Positions 21,241 to 32,267 are shown, counted from the first letter of the stretch. The stretch is 64,000 nt of DNA from Palaemon carinicauda (GCF_036898095.1 NC_090728.1:88934514-88998513), one strand, 5' to 3'. Notes: a model not told the origin generated them from the sequence alone. Translations and numbers: made by a program.

Positions 21241-21428
21241 ATTAGCACCCAAACCCCCTTTCCACCCAAGCTAGGACCAAGAAGGGCCAGGCAATGGCTG
21301 CTGATGACTCAGCAGACAGACCTACTCTATAGGCTCCCCGCAACCCCCCCCCCCCCCATCCTTAGCTCAAAGGATGGCGAGGTAGTAGTGACCAAAGGAA
21401 CTAATGAGTTTGAGCGGACTCGAAAACA

Positions 21429-21475
<47 letters not shown>

Positions 21476-22103
21476 AAAAGCAAATCTTTGTTTCTTTACA
21501 AAGTCTCAATTAAATGCTATAAAAAGAATAAATTTAAACTTTGATTATATCTTTGATACTAAGCTGGGCTTCAAATACATTCAATTTCGTCAGCTGATCT
21601 TTAGTCTTAGTTGACATCATAACGTATATGTACTGAAAGAAGTTTTAAAAAATTCTGGTTTCCTGATGTTACATGAGCTTCACTTATTCATATTTATATT
21701 TCATTATCAATTTAAGGCACTGTATATTTTAACAACGGCAATTACCGATTGTTTTCATTTTGGTTTTGCGATCTCCTTTAAAAATCGCATCATAGAAATC
21801 GTAGAATGCGCAAAGCTCATACCACTTGCAATCAAATGAATTTTCCTTCCACATTCATGTTTTTATTATTTCTTATTTGGTTTCTATGGTAATTGATCTT
21901 CTTCGCTTCTTGGCAAATCCTAAAGGAGTTACACTCTTCCTTTTCTGAGACAATTAGAAAAAATACAGGAATACGTACTTATGAGCGTAAAATCACAAAA
22001 TCGAATGTTACAACACGAGATGTAGAAAGAACATGTGATGCTGAGAGAGCTATTGCCTATTGATAGTATTGTAATGTCTGGATCTTGGGTCTGAGCACCC
22101 AAA
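21241..22103. other. Non-genic stretch with C-run and (CT)n
   Basis: Contains a C-run (21347-21358) and a (CT)n array (21431-21470). The rest is AT-rich with no open frame or recognisable repeat. Confidence 0.5.
21431..21470. repeat. (CT)n microsatellite
   Basis: Twenty CT units. Confidence 0.97.
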
Positions 22104-22470
22104 ATAACAAATTTGGAAACAATTTGTATTTTTCCTAACATACAAACCAGGAGCGATTTATAGGGTATTATTTTCGGCAACGCTGAAAACTAGCCAAGAC
22201 AATTTAAGTGAGGGATAACTACCCCCATCCGCTAGTTAGCGGAAAGGGGTGGGGTAGACCAGCTACCCCGCTCACTCACACCTGTCGGTTGAGAAACCAC
22301 TTTTGCTTTCTGGCAGGATTTCTAGGGGGAAAGGGTGGCGGGCCAATTTGTATAAATAGCTCCAGGTTTGTATGTTAGGAAAAATACAAATTGTTTCCAA
22401 ATTTGTTATTTGTTCCATCACAGATACAAACATGGAGCTATTTATAGGGCAATTTACTCTTAGGAGGGAG
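22104..22470. repeat. 3' ITR and internal complementary region of DIRS copy C
   Basis: Outer end ATAACAAATTTGGAAACAAT then TTTTTCCTAACATACAAACC; the inverted copy GGTTTGTATGTTAGGAAAAA is at about 22365-22385, fused to TTTGTTCCATCACAGATACA. The second half should copy the opposite ITR end but differs from the actual right end (GGTTTGTATTTCGGTTACGG). Confidence 0.85.
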
Positions 22471-22925
22471 AAAGTCCCACCAACTGGCCTTGGTTATGAC
22501 TGGGATTCTCTCTTATTGATTTTTTATCTAATTAGTAGGAACCCTACCCCCGCTGAAATCAAAGTAGTTACAAGGTAACACAATGATAGCATCCTGTCGA
22601 AGCTTGTGTGAGAGAGACTAGTGGCTTGTCTATATGTAGGAACTCGAAGATAAGTATGAGTTTATACCCTCCCTCAAGAGGTATTGGTGACGTAACAAAG
22701 TATTTGTTAATACTTAGGATGCACAAGGGAAATGAATCTTATCTGCAGAGGGGTGAGGTCAGCTATGCTGCGGTCTTGCGGAGCTGTTTCCCCATGGGGG
22801 GGGGGGGGGGGGGGAGAAGGTGAAAGAAGGAAGGGAACCAGACATTCTTTTCATTCACGCCAGACTAACCCGGGTAACCTCAGCCCTCAACCCTCTCCTA
22901 CTTGTCCATCATGGAGCTTGAGGTA

Positions 22926-23949
22926 TTAGATCACTTGTTGTGTGGCCACCACAGGACCAATGGAAAAGGTTTCCATACTCCTGTGGTTACATCTTTCAGG
23001 TATTGGGCTGTGAAGGTCGTTTGGTGCTTCCACATGCCAGCTTGCATTACCTGTGCCACAGAAAAATTTTTCTTGAACGCCAGACGTTGCAATGCCTCTG
23101 ATGTCATGAGCTCTAGGTCGGTTGGACAGAGGATGGTCTGGATTGTGAGCGTATTCAATTACTTTCCTTATCCAAGGGGAAATAGTATTTCTCGTGACCC
23201 TTCTCTTGACCTTCCCCATGCTAAAAAAAAAGTGCTTGTACACGGGGGTGAGCTTTGGTTGTTCTTTTTAAGTAACACCTCAGAATCCTTACTGGACAAA
23301 GTAACAGTTGGTCTGGATCTTTGCTTACAGAACAAAAACTTTCTATCTGAAATGGACCGAACCTGGAGTCCGGCACCCCCGGATTTTGAGTCTTAGCTAC
23401 GAACTCAGGGACGTTCTTGAGGAATACTTCCCCCAATTCCTAGAGTGAGAGACATCAGCAGATAGACCATGAATTTCGCTGACTCTCTTGGCCGAAGCCA
23501 GAGTGAGCAGGAACACCGTCTTCCATGTGAGGTGGCGATCGGAGGCCTGGCGTAATGGTTCATAGGGGAAGCCGTTGAGGGACTTGAGGACCCGAACCAC
23601 GTTCCAAGGGGGAGGTCTTAGCTCTGCCTGGGGACAAGTAAGCTCGTAACTATGTATGAGCAAAGAAAGTTTTGAGGAGGAAATATCGACTCCTTTCAGT
23701 CTAAAGGTGAGACTCAAGGCTGAGCTGTAGCCTTTGACTGCCGAGACCGAGAGAAGCATTTCTTCCCGAAGGTATACAATAAACTCTGCTATAGTTGGAA
23801 TAGAGGCATCGAGGGGAGAGATACCCCTTCCCCGACGCCAACCACAGAAAACTGACCACTTCGCCTGGTAGATTGCCTCTGTAGATCTCCGGTTGCAAAA
23901 AGCCTCTCTGTGTGAGGAGGTGCTGGATAGTCTCCAGGCGTGAAGTCAA
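22926..23949 (-). pseudogene. DIRS tyrosine recombinase (copy C)
   Basis: Pieces in several frames: an N-terminal part (23949-23701), 23759-23397 with ALSLTFRLKGVDIS and box I LASAKRVSEIHGLS, 23436-23221 with VFLKNVPEFVAKTQNPGV, 23243-22926 with box II RPRAHDIRGIATS, and 23158-22931 with LAFKKNFSVAQVMQAGMWK and the Tyr in TAQYLKDV. Arg, HxxR and Tyr are all identifiable, but at least three frame changes separate them. Confidence 0.85.
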
Positions 23950-23964
23950 AGCGAAGCTACGGTT

Positions 23965-24428
23965 TTATGGAAGATGTTGGCATGTGGTTGTTTGAGGAGG
24001 TCGTGTTGTGGGGGGAGCTCCCTCGGGATCTCCGTGAGGAGATGCAGAAGGTCTGGGAACCATTCTGCGTGATACCATAGTGGAGCTATGAAGGTCATTT
24101 ACAAGTTGTTGCTTGCTCGTATCTGGTCGAGGACTTTTCTCATCAGACAGAACGGGGGAAACGCGTAAGCGTCCAGGTTTATCCACCGTTGTTGGAAAGC
24201 ATCTTGACAAAGAGCTTGGGGGTCCGGGACTGGGGAGCAATACAACGGGAGCCTGAAATTCAGGGCCGTTGTAAACAGATCCACAGTCGGGGAACCCCAC
24301 AAAGTCAGGACTTTGTTGGCTATCAGAGGATTCAAAGACCACTCGGTGCCAACTATCTGAGGCGCTCTGCTCAGCTTGTCCGCTAGCACATTCCGCTTGC
24401 CCGGAATGAAGCGAGCTGATAAAGTCAC
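23965..24428 (-). pseudogene. Methyltransferase-like segment of DIRS copy C
   Basis: Follows RNase H. Motifs VDLFTTALNFRLPLYCSPVP and YAFPPFCLMRKVLDQIRAS match the segment between RNase H and recombinase in DIRS elements, which is described in the literature as Dam-like methyltransferase. FPPF would stand in for the NPPY-type motif; catalytic activity is not implied. The 109-codon frame at 24428-24099 is open; the rest is shifted. Confidence 0.6.
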
Positions 24429-24800
24429 AGAGTTGTCTTCTCCCCATCTGAGTATCTACTACCAGATGGCACAGCTGCTGCGAAAAGGTACTGCCCTCTT
24501 TGCTCAGATAAGCTACTACTGTGGTGTTGTCACTCATCAACACCATGGAGTGCCCTGCCAGGACCTGGTGGAACTCTTTGAGGGCCAGAAAGGCTGCTCT
24601 CATCTCTATGAGATTTATGTGCAGGTACCTTTCTGATTCGGACCATTGGCCTGAGATGTAATGGTACAGCACGTGAGGCCCCCCCCCCCTTCTTTTGATG
24701 CATCCGAAAAGAGCATCAATTCCGGGGGAGAGACGAGAAGATCGACCCCTTTGCAGAAGTTTGACTCCGCCAACCACCACCTGGGTCCGACTGTTCCCAT
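24429..24800 (-). pseudogene. DIRS RNase H (copy C)
   Basis: Frame 24780-23965 (271 codons) contains YLHINLIEMRAAFLALKEF and VLMSDNTTVVAYLSKEGS, then RNase H-like Asp/Glu spacing and a ligand-like CASGQAEQ region after a frame change. The upstream LMLFSDASKEGGGG (24800-24615 frame) supplies the first catalytic Asp. RNase H degrades the RNA strand after first-strand synthesis. Confidence 0.8.
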
Positions 24801-24909
24801 AGTCCTATGTGGACTAGGTGATCCGGGAAACGGTGTGCTAGTTCCTGAGGCGACTGTTGGGGACCTGTCGTGTCAGGGAAGAGAGGTGACCGAGAAGGTG
24901 AAGCCAATA

Positions 24910-25345
24910 CTACGCCAGGAGCTCTTCCCGACTGAGGAAGACCTGTGCTATCTCCCTCAGTCTCTGAATCCTTTCATCTGATGGGAACGCTTTGTGCCTT
25001 AGGGTGTCTAATCGCATGCCTAGGTATACCAGTTCTTGAGAGGGAAGCAGATGAGACTTCTCGAGATTTACCACGATCCCCAGATCTTGGCAAAACCTTA
25101 AAAACTTGTCTCGGTGGCAGAGAAGGGCCGCTTCCAAGTCTGCTAGAATCAGCCAGTCGTCCCAGTATCTTAGCAGACAGATGCCGACTCTGTGTGCCCA
25201 AGATGATACTAGGGCGAATACCCTCGTGAAGACCTGGGGTGCTGTGGAAAGGCCAAAACACAGTACCCTGAACTGGTAATGTTTCTGATAAAACATGAAT
25301 CTTAGATACTTCCTGGATGAATTGGGATCCAAACACACAGAACTA
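24910..25345 (-). pseudogene. DIRS reverse transcriptase, C-terminal half (copy C)
   Basis: Starts inside RT at SSRKYLRFMFYQKHYQFRVL, then FGLSTAPQVFTRVF and the catalytic box LLRYWDDWLI (about 25150-25176), then a thumb-like LGIVVNLEKSHLLPSQELVYLGM. The usual YLDD is YWDD here. Upstream of about 25345 the sequence is not RT and soon becomes terminal repeat, so the deletion joint is near 25345. Confidence 0.88.
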
Positions 25346-25439
25346 GAAAAAGCAAAAAAAAAAATTAAGGCTGTCATTAACGAAGGCAAAAACAGAAACG
25401 TCTGTACTTCGTCCGAGCCAAAAGTGAAGTGAGACAACT

Positions 25440-25578
25440 CACCAGTGTGTGGGGGGGGAGGGTCTGCTAACTAGCGGGGGGTAGTTAACCCTCGTTGAAA
25501 ATCTAATGGCTCGTCATTTCAGCTACGCTGAAAGTAATACCCTATGTAAATAGCGTGGTTTGTATTTCGGTTACGGAA
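25440..25578. repeat. 5' ITR of DIRS copy C
   Basis: CTAACTAGCGGGGG, GTTAACCCTCGTTGAAAATC, TCAGCTACGCTGAAAGTAAT and the terminal GTTTGTATTTCGGTTACGGA block. It is closest to the right ITR at 19930-20093. Confidence 0.85.
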
Positions 25579-25676
25579 CAAAGTAGTTTTTTGCAAGGAC
25601 GTACCGCTACGTCCATGGGGGTTAAGGGATGAGTTTTGTGAGACGTACCAGTACGTTCATTGGGGGTAGAAGCGTT
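25579..25676. mobile_element. Remnant of the piggyBac-like MITE
   Basis: TAGTTTTTTGCAAGGACGTACC and onward to GGGGGTAGAAGCGTTAA match the right third of the MITE at 4919-5218 (about 5130-5222). It abuts the DIRS terminus without a gap. Confidence 0.8.
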
Positions 25677-26201
25677 AATCTACAATTAAAATACTGTAGT
25701 GGCAAGGAAGCTGTTCACAAAAAAACACACAATCAAGGGGTAAAACATAACCTCTTTCCAACTTCATTGACTGATTGATTTGAGGTTTTCTGGCATCCAG
25801 ATATCTAAGGATATTGATGCCGCCCAACTTTGTTGGCGGAGGTAAAAAGGTGTTCTTGGGGAGAGAAACAAATTGTTTATATGACAGTAGTACAGAAAGT
25901 AAAGGGAAAAAGGTGTGTCATATGTAAGACAAAACCTCACTACAGAGCTATCTCTATCCTGAATGACACAAGTTAGTTTGACTGGAATTTCCTTGTCCAT
26001 GGAAACTAGGCAATGTGATTAAATGGATTAAGAAGTAACCAAATTTAAGGTCAAAATTAATGGCATGAAATAAAATAGTCAGATCAGCAATTAAAATATA
26101 TAAGAAAAGGTCATTATCAAATAAAAGGATACACAATTATGTATCTCTTCCGAAGTAATAAACTACATCAATAAAATTAACAGAAGGTTGTATCAACTCA
26201 C
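25677..26201. other. Intronic AT-rich sequence
   Basis: No gene or repeat recognised; ends at the splice donor of the next exon. Confidence 0.5.
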
Positions 26202-26326
26202 CTATTGAAATAGCTCCCTGGGCCCCCATGTCTAAGATTTCAATTTCAAAATAGCTTTGTTCTGAGCAAACTGGCATTTCACCAACATAAACACCGACAC
26301 GCTCTTCTTCCTCCTCTTCACTGTAA
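26202..26326 (-). CDS. SPRYD3-like SPRY-domain gene, second readable exon
   Basis: The minus strand has acceptor TGATTTCAG before 26326 and donor GTGAGT after 26202. The exon is 125 bp (1 + 41 codons + 1). It encodes an acidic run (SEEEEEE) and then SPRY start sequence RVGVYVGEMPVCSEQSYFEI and EILDMGAQGAISIG. YFE.EI.D.G..G.I.IG is the first conserved core of SPRY domains. Phases match both neighbours: the preceding exon ends with two codon bases, the next starts with two. D, the DIRS element, lies only 163 bp upstream. Confidence 0.88.
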
Positions 26327-26488
26327 CTGAAATCATATATCGTACTAGACTATTACAGATAATAAGTTCGAAGTTATGGTAAAAACCACAAAAAACACAC
26401 TTTAAGAAACATTACTTATGTTGCTCCTTTTAAAGAAAGATCTAGGTCTTAAGGGAGAAGTATAGTACAATTTCTTTTATTTTGAAAT

Positions 26489-26835
26489 ATGGCAAATTTA
26501 TAAGAGTTTGAATTTTTCCTAACATACAAACCCTCATTCTTTACTATAGGAGGTATTGTATCGCGAGCTGGAAAATACGGGAGAAAAACCTTAACAAGGT
26601 CGCTAATGACCGGGCAGGTAGTTCTCCACCTGTTAGCGGTGGGGGACCGCTGGTTCGTAGCTACTGTTTACCTTCAATCGGATTCTAACTAGGACTATTC
26701 TAGGGGGCGGTGACAGAGGGAAGATTTGTGTAAAGAATTCGGGTTTGTATCTTAGGAAAAATACAAACTCTGTTATAAGTTTGTCATTTGTTCCTACACT
26801 TGATACAAACCCTCATTCTTTACTATAGGAGACTT
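26489..26835. repeat. 3' ITR and internal complementary region of DIRS copy D
   Basis: Outer end TTTTTCCTAACATACAAACC then CTCATTCTTTACTATAGGAG; inverted GGTTTGTATCTTAGGAAAAA at about 26740-26762, joined to TTTGTTCCTACACTTGATAC and CTCATTCTTTACTATAGGAG. The second part complements the right end at 31975-32020. Confidence 0.9.
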
Positions 26836-27292
26836 AGTCTTGAGGCTAGGGTGGCCAAGGAGTTCCCTATTCCTAGGGAAGATAGTCCTCCGACTACACT
26901 CTTTTGAAGAAAAAATCTCCCATTAATATTCTTTCTTTGTAGATCCCCATAATCTTAGCACAACTGAAAGTTTGTAGCTTCGAGGTAACAAATGTTTTAG
27001 GATGAAGAAGGTCAGGAACATTCGACTCGAACTCTTTCATACTTAGGATTCCCCCGACCTTGAAAAGGGGAAACCTTGTGACTACGAGCATAACTTATAC
27101 CCTGTGAGAGGAATCAGATGAGTTTCATACCTTATTTTAATTGGCGGGTCCAGCTGAAACTGGCTACAGACTAGGATAACCAGATGGGAAGGAGAAGGAA
27201 ACGAAGAAGATAGATGGATGTCCTTCTTAAAACCTAGTTTAACACAGAATCCTCAACCAATGGCTACTGTCCCCTGAAAGGGCGTAAGGTAG

Positions 27293-28529
27293 CTACAGCA
27301 CCTGTTGACCTGCCACAATAGGCTCTATAGAAAAGGTGTTTAGAGACGTATGTGTCATATCGCTCAAATAGTGAGTGGTGAATGTAGATTGGCGTTTCCA
27401 GACCCCAGCTCTTAAGACTTGGGAGACTGAGAAATTTCTCTTAAAATCCAGTGAGGCAGCCACTCCCCTAACTTGATGGGCTTTGGGTTGTGCTGCCTCT
27501 GGGTCTCCGTGAATGGCTCTCGCAATAACTTTCTTGAGCCACAAAGAGATGGTGTTGCGAGAGATTCTCTTCTTTACCTTGTTGGTAGTGAGGAAGAGAT
27601 GAGAGGCATGGTCTGAAAGGTCTGGTGTGCTTCAGGTATTTCCTTAGTGCCCTCACTGGGCACGGTAACAATTGGTCTGTATCCTGTGTTACCTTATTGA
27701 CGCTGGAAAATAGAAATTCTCGAAAACTCTCATTGGCCAATGAAGGATTCGGAATTTTGGCCACAAAGCCTGGCACGAAGTTGAGAAAGAGACTTCCCCC
27801 CATCCTCTAGAATGGGTGACATCGTAAGACGGACCATGTAGTTCACTGACCCTTTTTGCCGAGGCCAGAGCTACTAGAAAGACAGTCTTAAGGGTCAGAA
27901 AGTAGTCAAGAGGTTCTATTTAAGGGCTCATAGGGTGGACCCTTCAAGGACCAAGGTGGTAGTCTAATCTCAACTGGGGGGCAAGATCTCTCAAAACCTC
28001 GAATCAACAAGGTGATACCTTCTGAGGTGGAAAGGTCAACCCCTCTCACTCTACAGATGAGGCTCAAGGCTGAATGACAGCTCTTAATTGCCGAGACTGA
28101 GAGGAGCTTTTACTCCCTGGGGTATAAAAGGAAGTCCGCCACTAAAGGAAGAGAGGGATCGAGTGGAGACACGCCTCGCCCTCTACACCAAGCTGCAAAC
28201 ACTCTCCATCTTGCTTGGTAGAGGTTTGTGGAAGATTGGCGTAGGTGCCTGGACAGGTTCTCAGCCACCTTCTCTAAAAAGCCTCTGCGTCTGAGGAGTG
28301 ACTGGACAGCCTCCAGGTGTGAAGCTTCAGAAAGAGAATTCTCCCGTCGGGGACACCACTGTGTGGCTGCGTCAGCAGAAGGGGTTCTGGAGGAAGAAAC
28401 CTTGGAACCTGAACCAGCAAGGAAAGAAGGTCTGTGTACCATTCTCTGCTTGGCCATGCCAGAGCTAATAGGGTTAGCTTGCAGTTCCGGGAGGTCCTGA
28501 GTTTGTTGACCACCCTTCTCAGCAGGCAA
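27293..28529 (-). pseudogene. DIRS tyrosine recombinase (copy D)
   Basis: N-terminal part in 28529-28110 (139 codons) with NLYQARWRVFAAWCRGRGVS and LPLVADFLLYPRE. A middle part is decayed (about 27804-28110). 27803-27468 holds LFLNFVPGFVAKIPNPSLA. 27544-27293 holds KAHQVRGVAASLDFKRNFS (HxxR) and TTHYLSDM (Tyr nucleophile), ending PIVAGQQVL. At least three frame changes. In copy E the same C-terminal part is one frame. Confidence 0.88.
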
Positions 28530-28831
28530 AAGGGTGGAAAGACGTATGTTTCCAGGCTATCCCAAGACTGTTGAAGGGCTTCCTGGATCGCTGCCTGATG
28601 GTCTGAAACTGGGGACCGGTAGCGGGGAGGTTTCGCATTTAGAGAAGTGGCGAACAGGTCTATTGTGGGGAACCTCACAAAGCTATTACTGCCTTTGCTA
28701 TTCGAGGATTCAAAGACCATTCGCCACTCAACACTTGGAGATGCCTGCTTAGTTGATCCGCCACAATGTTTCTCCGACCCAGAATAAGCCTGGCTGTGAG
28801 AGATATGTTGTGACCTTCTGCCCACTGGCAA
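28274..28831 (-). pseudogene. Methyltransferase-like segment of DIRS copy D
   Basis: 185-codon frame with IDLFATSLNAKPPRYRSPVS, YVFPPFCLLRRVVNKLRTS and LALAWPSREWYTDLL. The order DLFAT - FPPF - AxxWP..xW matches the Dam-like domain described between RNase H and recombinase of DIRS elements. The frame runs on over the recombinase start (FLKLHTWRLSS), consistent with overlapping ORFs. It may keep a structural role only. Confidence 0.65.
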
Positions 28832-30178
28832 ATCTGTACCACTAGCAGACAGATGTCTCTTGCCAGATACCCCCTTGTTTGTTGATGTACGAGATAGCTT
28901 TGGAGTTGTTGCTCATCAGTACCACCTCTTGTCCTTGTAGATCTTCTACAAAGTATTTTAGGCCTTTCCAGGCTGCTAACAATTCCAGGTGATTTATATG
29001 GAGTTTGTTTTATCGAACACCAGACTCCTAATGCTAACTTCAGGCCTAGGTGGGAACCCCAGCCCCGTAGCGACGTGTCCGAAAAGAGTTTTAACTTCGG
29101 ATTGGGGCTTTGGAGGGGAATGCTTGCTTGGGTACTCTCTCTGGTTGACCACCACTGAAGATCTTGTATCACCAGAGCTAGAACCTCCACTGGCAAGAAA
29201 GGGGAATCGTTCTTTTGGGACCAATGGGTCTTCAGATGCCACTGGAGATTTCTCATTCTTGATCTTCCGTCTGGAACTAGTTTTTCCAGGGAGTAAAGAT
29301 GGCCCAGAAGACTGTGACACAACTTGGCTGGAGGAGGCAGTGGAGACAAGAGTTAGGCGATGGATTGTTCGTGTCAGAAGTCTAGCTTCCGAAGGGAACA
29401 CCCTCCCTACCTGGATGTTGATGGACATACCCAGATAGTTCATGACTTGGGTTGGAATCAAACAAGACTTCTCTATGTTTACAAGGATTCCCAGATTCTT
29501 GCAAAGGTCGAGAAGCCTTCTCAGGTGACCCAGATCTTGTTGCCTGACGAAGGCAGGAGTAGCCAATCATCTAGATACCTTAGCAGTCGTATCCTGTGCT
29601 TGTGTGCCCAGGAGGAAATGAGTTCAAAAACCCTTGTAAACACCTGTGGGGCGGTTGAGAGGCCGAAGCATAGGACCTTGAACTCAAAGCTTGGACCCTG
29701 AACCAGAAAGCGTAGGAATTTCCGAGATGAGCAATGAATCGGTACTTGGAATTATGCGTCTTTCAAGTTCACAGATGCCATAAAGTCTCCTGGATGCACT
29801 GCTTGGATCACGGAGGGTGCTGTCTCCATTTTGAATGGAGTCTGCTTCACAAACCGATTTAAGGTAGAAAGATCGATTACTGGACTCCAACACCAGGAGG
29901 CTTTCTTTACCAGAAAGAAGGGACTGAAAAACCCCGGTGAGGTGTTGGGGACTTGTTGGATGGCACCCTTTAAAAGCATGCTCTGGATCTCCTGAGCGAG
30001 GGCTTGCTGTTTCCCGTGATTCAGAGGAACCTGGGAGGACGAGATCGGAGGAAGAATTAGAGGAGGAGAGCTTATGAAGGGGATGCGGTACCCCCAACAA
30101 AGCACCTTGATGGCCCATTGCATGGCCCCCATAGCTTTCCACCTCCTCCAACTCCTCTGCAGGCACTCCCCTACGCAC
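28675..30178 (-). pseudogene. DIRS reverse transcriptase / RNase H (copy D)
   Basis: RT begins near 30132 with VIDLSTLNRFVKQTPFKMET and ends a first piece at VNLKDA followed by a TAA stop (29752-29754), where a Tyr is expected. The catalytic RYLDDWLLLA lies at about 29557-29585. Compared with copy E, a 1-base deletion near 29545 and a 2-base deletion near 29375 throw the middle (29566-28994 frame: LCKNLGILVNIEKSCLIPTQ) out of and back into frame. RNase H follows in 29349-28675 with KLFSDTSLRGWGSHLG, then a decayed Asp-box and LILGRRNIVADQLSRH. Confidence 0.88.
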
Positions 30179-30199
30179 TGGAAGTGGGGAGCCGAGACC

Positions 30200-31704
30200 C
30201 TATTTCTGTCTAGGGTTCCTCCCTCTGCCTTTAGCCTTGGGAGGAGCCAACTTTCCTCTGCCCATAGGTTTGGCTACAAAGGAGGGACGGCTGAGGCTCT
30301 TGGCTGGGAGAGGAGCAGCGATTGTGGTCTTAGGTTGTGGAGTTGGCTGCTGTTGCATTGTGCGAAAGGAGGCAGCCTTTTGCATCGCGGTGTCCTGCGT
30401 CTCTTTCCTCCAAGTATCTAAAGTAGAGGAGACTGCTTGTTTAGAAAAGAGGAGAGGTTGTAGAAGGTCCGAGTTTCTCAAATCTGATCTCTCAGCCTTA
30501 TCGATGTGAGGAGAAGTGCTCTTTCTGACTTTCCTAGAGCGATCGGAGATCTTCAAACTAATATGTGAAGGAGAGGGATCGAGGTCAGGGCCCGTTTTGC
30601 CCTTGGCCGCGCTCCTGGCACGATTGGATGAAAAATCGTGTGAAGAGCTTCTCTTAGGGAGAGCTTATCAAGCTTTGGAGAGCTCTTTTGTGACGAAGAG
30701 CGAGAACGTAACATAGTGCTCTTTTTCTTGAAGCGCTTAGAGCGCTTAGATGATCCCTCGCGAGAGGAAGACGATAGCGAGGCAGAACGATAATTAGAGG
30801 AAGCGCTCTTTTTAGGTTTGTTATGAGAGCACTTATAGTCTCACAGCGAGACATCTCGTGAAAAAACAGAAGGTGAGGAAGAGCAAGAACGATGATGTCT
30901 TTTCCTATGTCGCCTGTCTCTCCGGCGAGAACGTCTGGGTGAAGGATAGGAAGCTCTCCTTTTCCTATTCTCTCTCTCCCTCCTAGCCTCCAAAGACGGC
31001 GAGGAGGAGGAGGAGGAGGTACTGCGATGTTTGCACTTGCGACGTTTTGATTTTGTAGAAGTGCAATCGGAGTGTGAAGTAGGCGCCACAGGAGCAGAAG
31101 TTACTATATCCACTGAAACTTTCACGGGCGCCAACTGAGTTGACGGAAGGTAGGCGAGGTCCGGAACTCCTGAGGGTTCCAAAACAGAAGGGACCTGAGG
31201 CACTACCTTGTCCACAAGGAACTGGTTCCAAACATCCTAAGAAGGAGAACCAGGAAGTCCAAGGGCAGGCCATACCGCTAGTACATGATCTGGAATGGAA
31301 GCGGTAACAGTGTCATTCCCGGTGGCGGAAAATATTGCCCCACTGGGGGAGGCAAAGTGATCCGCCTGACCAAGAGGAATGGGGGTTAAATCAATGGTGC
31401 TACTCTTCCTCGACTTTCCCCCGTAGGAAGGAGGCAAGGAAGAGTCTGAAGGGAGAGATCGAGAGGCCGAAGAAGAGGCCTGAGACTCCTTACTTTTCGA
31501 CGGCGAACCTGGAGGTAACAAGTCCCTCTTGGATTTCTTCTTCTTCCTCTTCTCGAACTTTTCCCACTGAGAGGGCGACCTCTCTCTACATACTTGGCAG
31601 GGGGAGCCTTCAGAACACCTATGACCTCTGCACGTAGGGCATAGGGAATGAGGATCCACCTCCGGCGGTGACATAAAGGTGCCACAGGATTTCGGGGGGA
31701 ACAC
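30200..31704 (-). pseudogene. DIRS gag (copy D)
   Basis: The N-terminal 155 codons (31704-31237) carry CGTFMSPPEVDPHSLCPTC, the RGHRC block, CQVC and PSQWEKFEKRKKKKSKRD. A frame at 31215-30841 has an Arg/Ser-rich stretch (RRSRRRDRRHRKRHHRSCSS) of RS-domain type. 30556-30200 has a basic, Gln/Pro-rich end with PPKAKGRGRNPRQK. Frame changes occur near 31240, 30840 and 30600; about 1.1 kb present in copy E is missing near 30505. Confidence 0.78.
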
Positions 31705-31849
31705 AGGGACACTTCCTTATAATCGAGGACATCACATCTAATAAAGAAAAAAGAAACAGAATTAATCAAAACCACAACAAAGAAAGGCTAGTCTGCCAGT
31801 CAAACAAAAGCAGCAGCAGCGGTGTTACCACTGCGACGGCTAGAATTCG

Positions 31850-32020
31850 ATTGAAGAAAACAGTAGCTACCGACCGGCAGTCCCCCACCGCTAATAAGTG
31901 GATAACTACCTGCCCGGTCGTTAACGACCTTGTTAATTTTTTTCTGCCATATTTTCCAGCTCGCGCTAGAATATCTCCTATAGTAAAGAATGAAGGTTTG
32001 TATCAAATGTAGGAACAAAT
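31850..32020. repeat. 5' ITR of DIRS copy D
   Basis: Inverted counterpart of 26489-26640: CCCGGTCGTTAACGACCTTG, TTTTCCAGCTCGCGC, CTATAGTAAAGAATGAAGGT and the terminal TAGGAACAAAT. Confidence 0.88.
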
Positions 32021-32230
32021 AATATATGTACTACCTTCACAATAAAATGATAATGTACTATTGATTTTTTTTTTAGCTTTAATAACATCAATTCAGTTAG
32101 AAAGTGTCTTCATAAGTCATCTGCTTCCAGCAGTTCTGAAACAACTTCTGATACCACCGAAGACTCTCCCTGTTATAGCTTGTGTGCATATAAGCAAAGA
32201 CGAAAACAAAGTGCACATATCCTTCTATTG

Positions 32231-32267
32231 TGTATGTATGTATGTATGTATGTATGTGCACACACAC

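Larger units (their letters stand above)
22104..25578 (-). mobile_element. DIRS1-like element, internally deleted and mosaic (copy C)
   Basis: Left ITR/ICR at 22104-22470, recombinase at about 22926-23949, methyltransferase-like and RNase H segment at 23965-24800, RT at 24910-25345, then directly the 5' ITR at 25440-25578. Gag and the first half of RT are missing. The right ITR is of copy A subtype, while the left ITR and ICR are of another subtype, so the two ends do not belong to one parental element. A G-run at 22795-22814 lies near the recombinase 3' end. Confidence 0.88.
26489..32020 (-). mobile_element. DIRS1-like element, nearly full length (copy D)
   Basis: ITR/ICR at 26489-26835, recombinase 27293-28529, methyltransferase-like segment 28274-28831, RNase H and RT 28675-30178, gag 30200-31704, 5' ITR 31850-32020. 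It is a close relative of copy E; against E it lacks about 1.1 kb of gag-side sequence near 30505. It sits between two exons of the SPRY gene and makes up most of that intron, in the same orientation as the gene. Confidence 0.92.
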
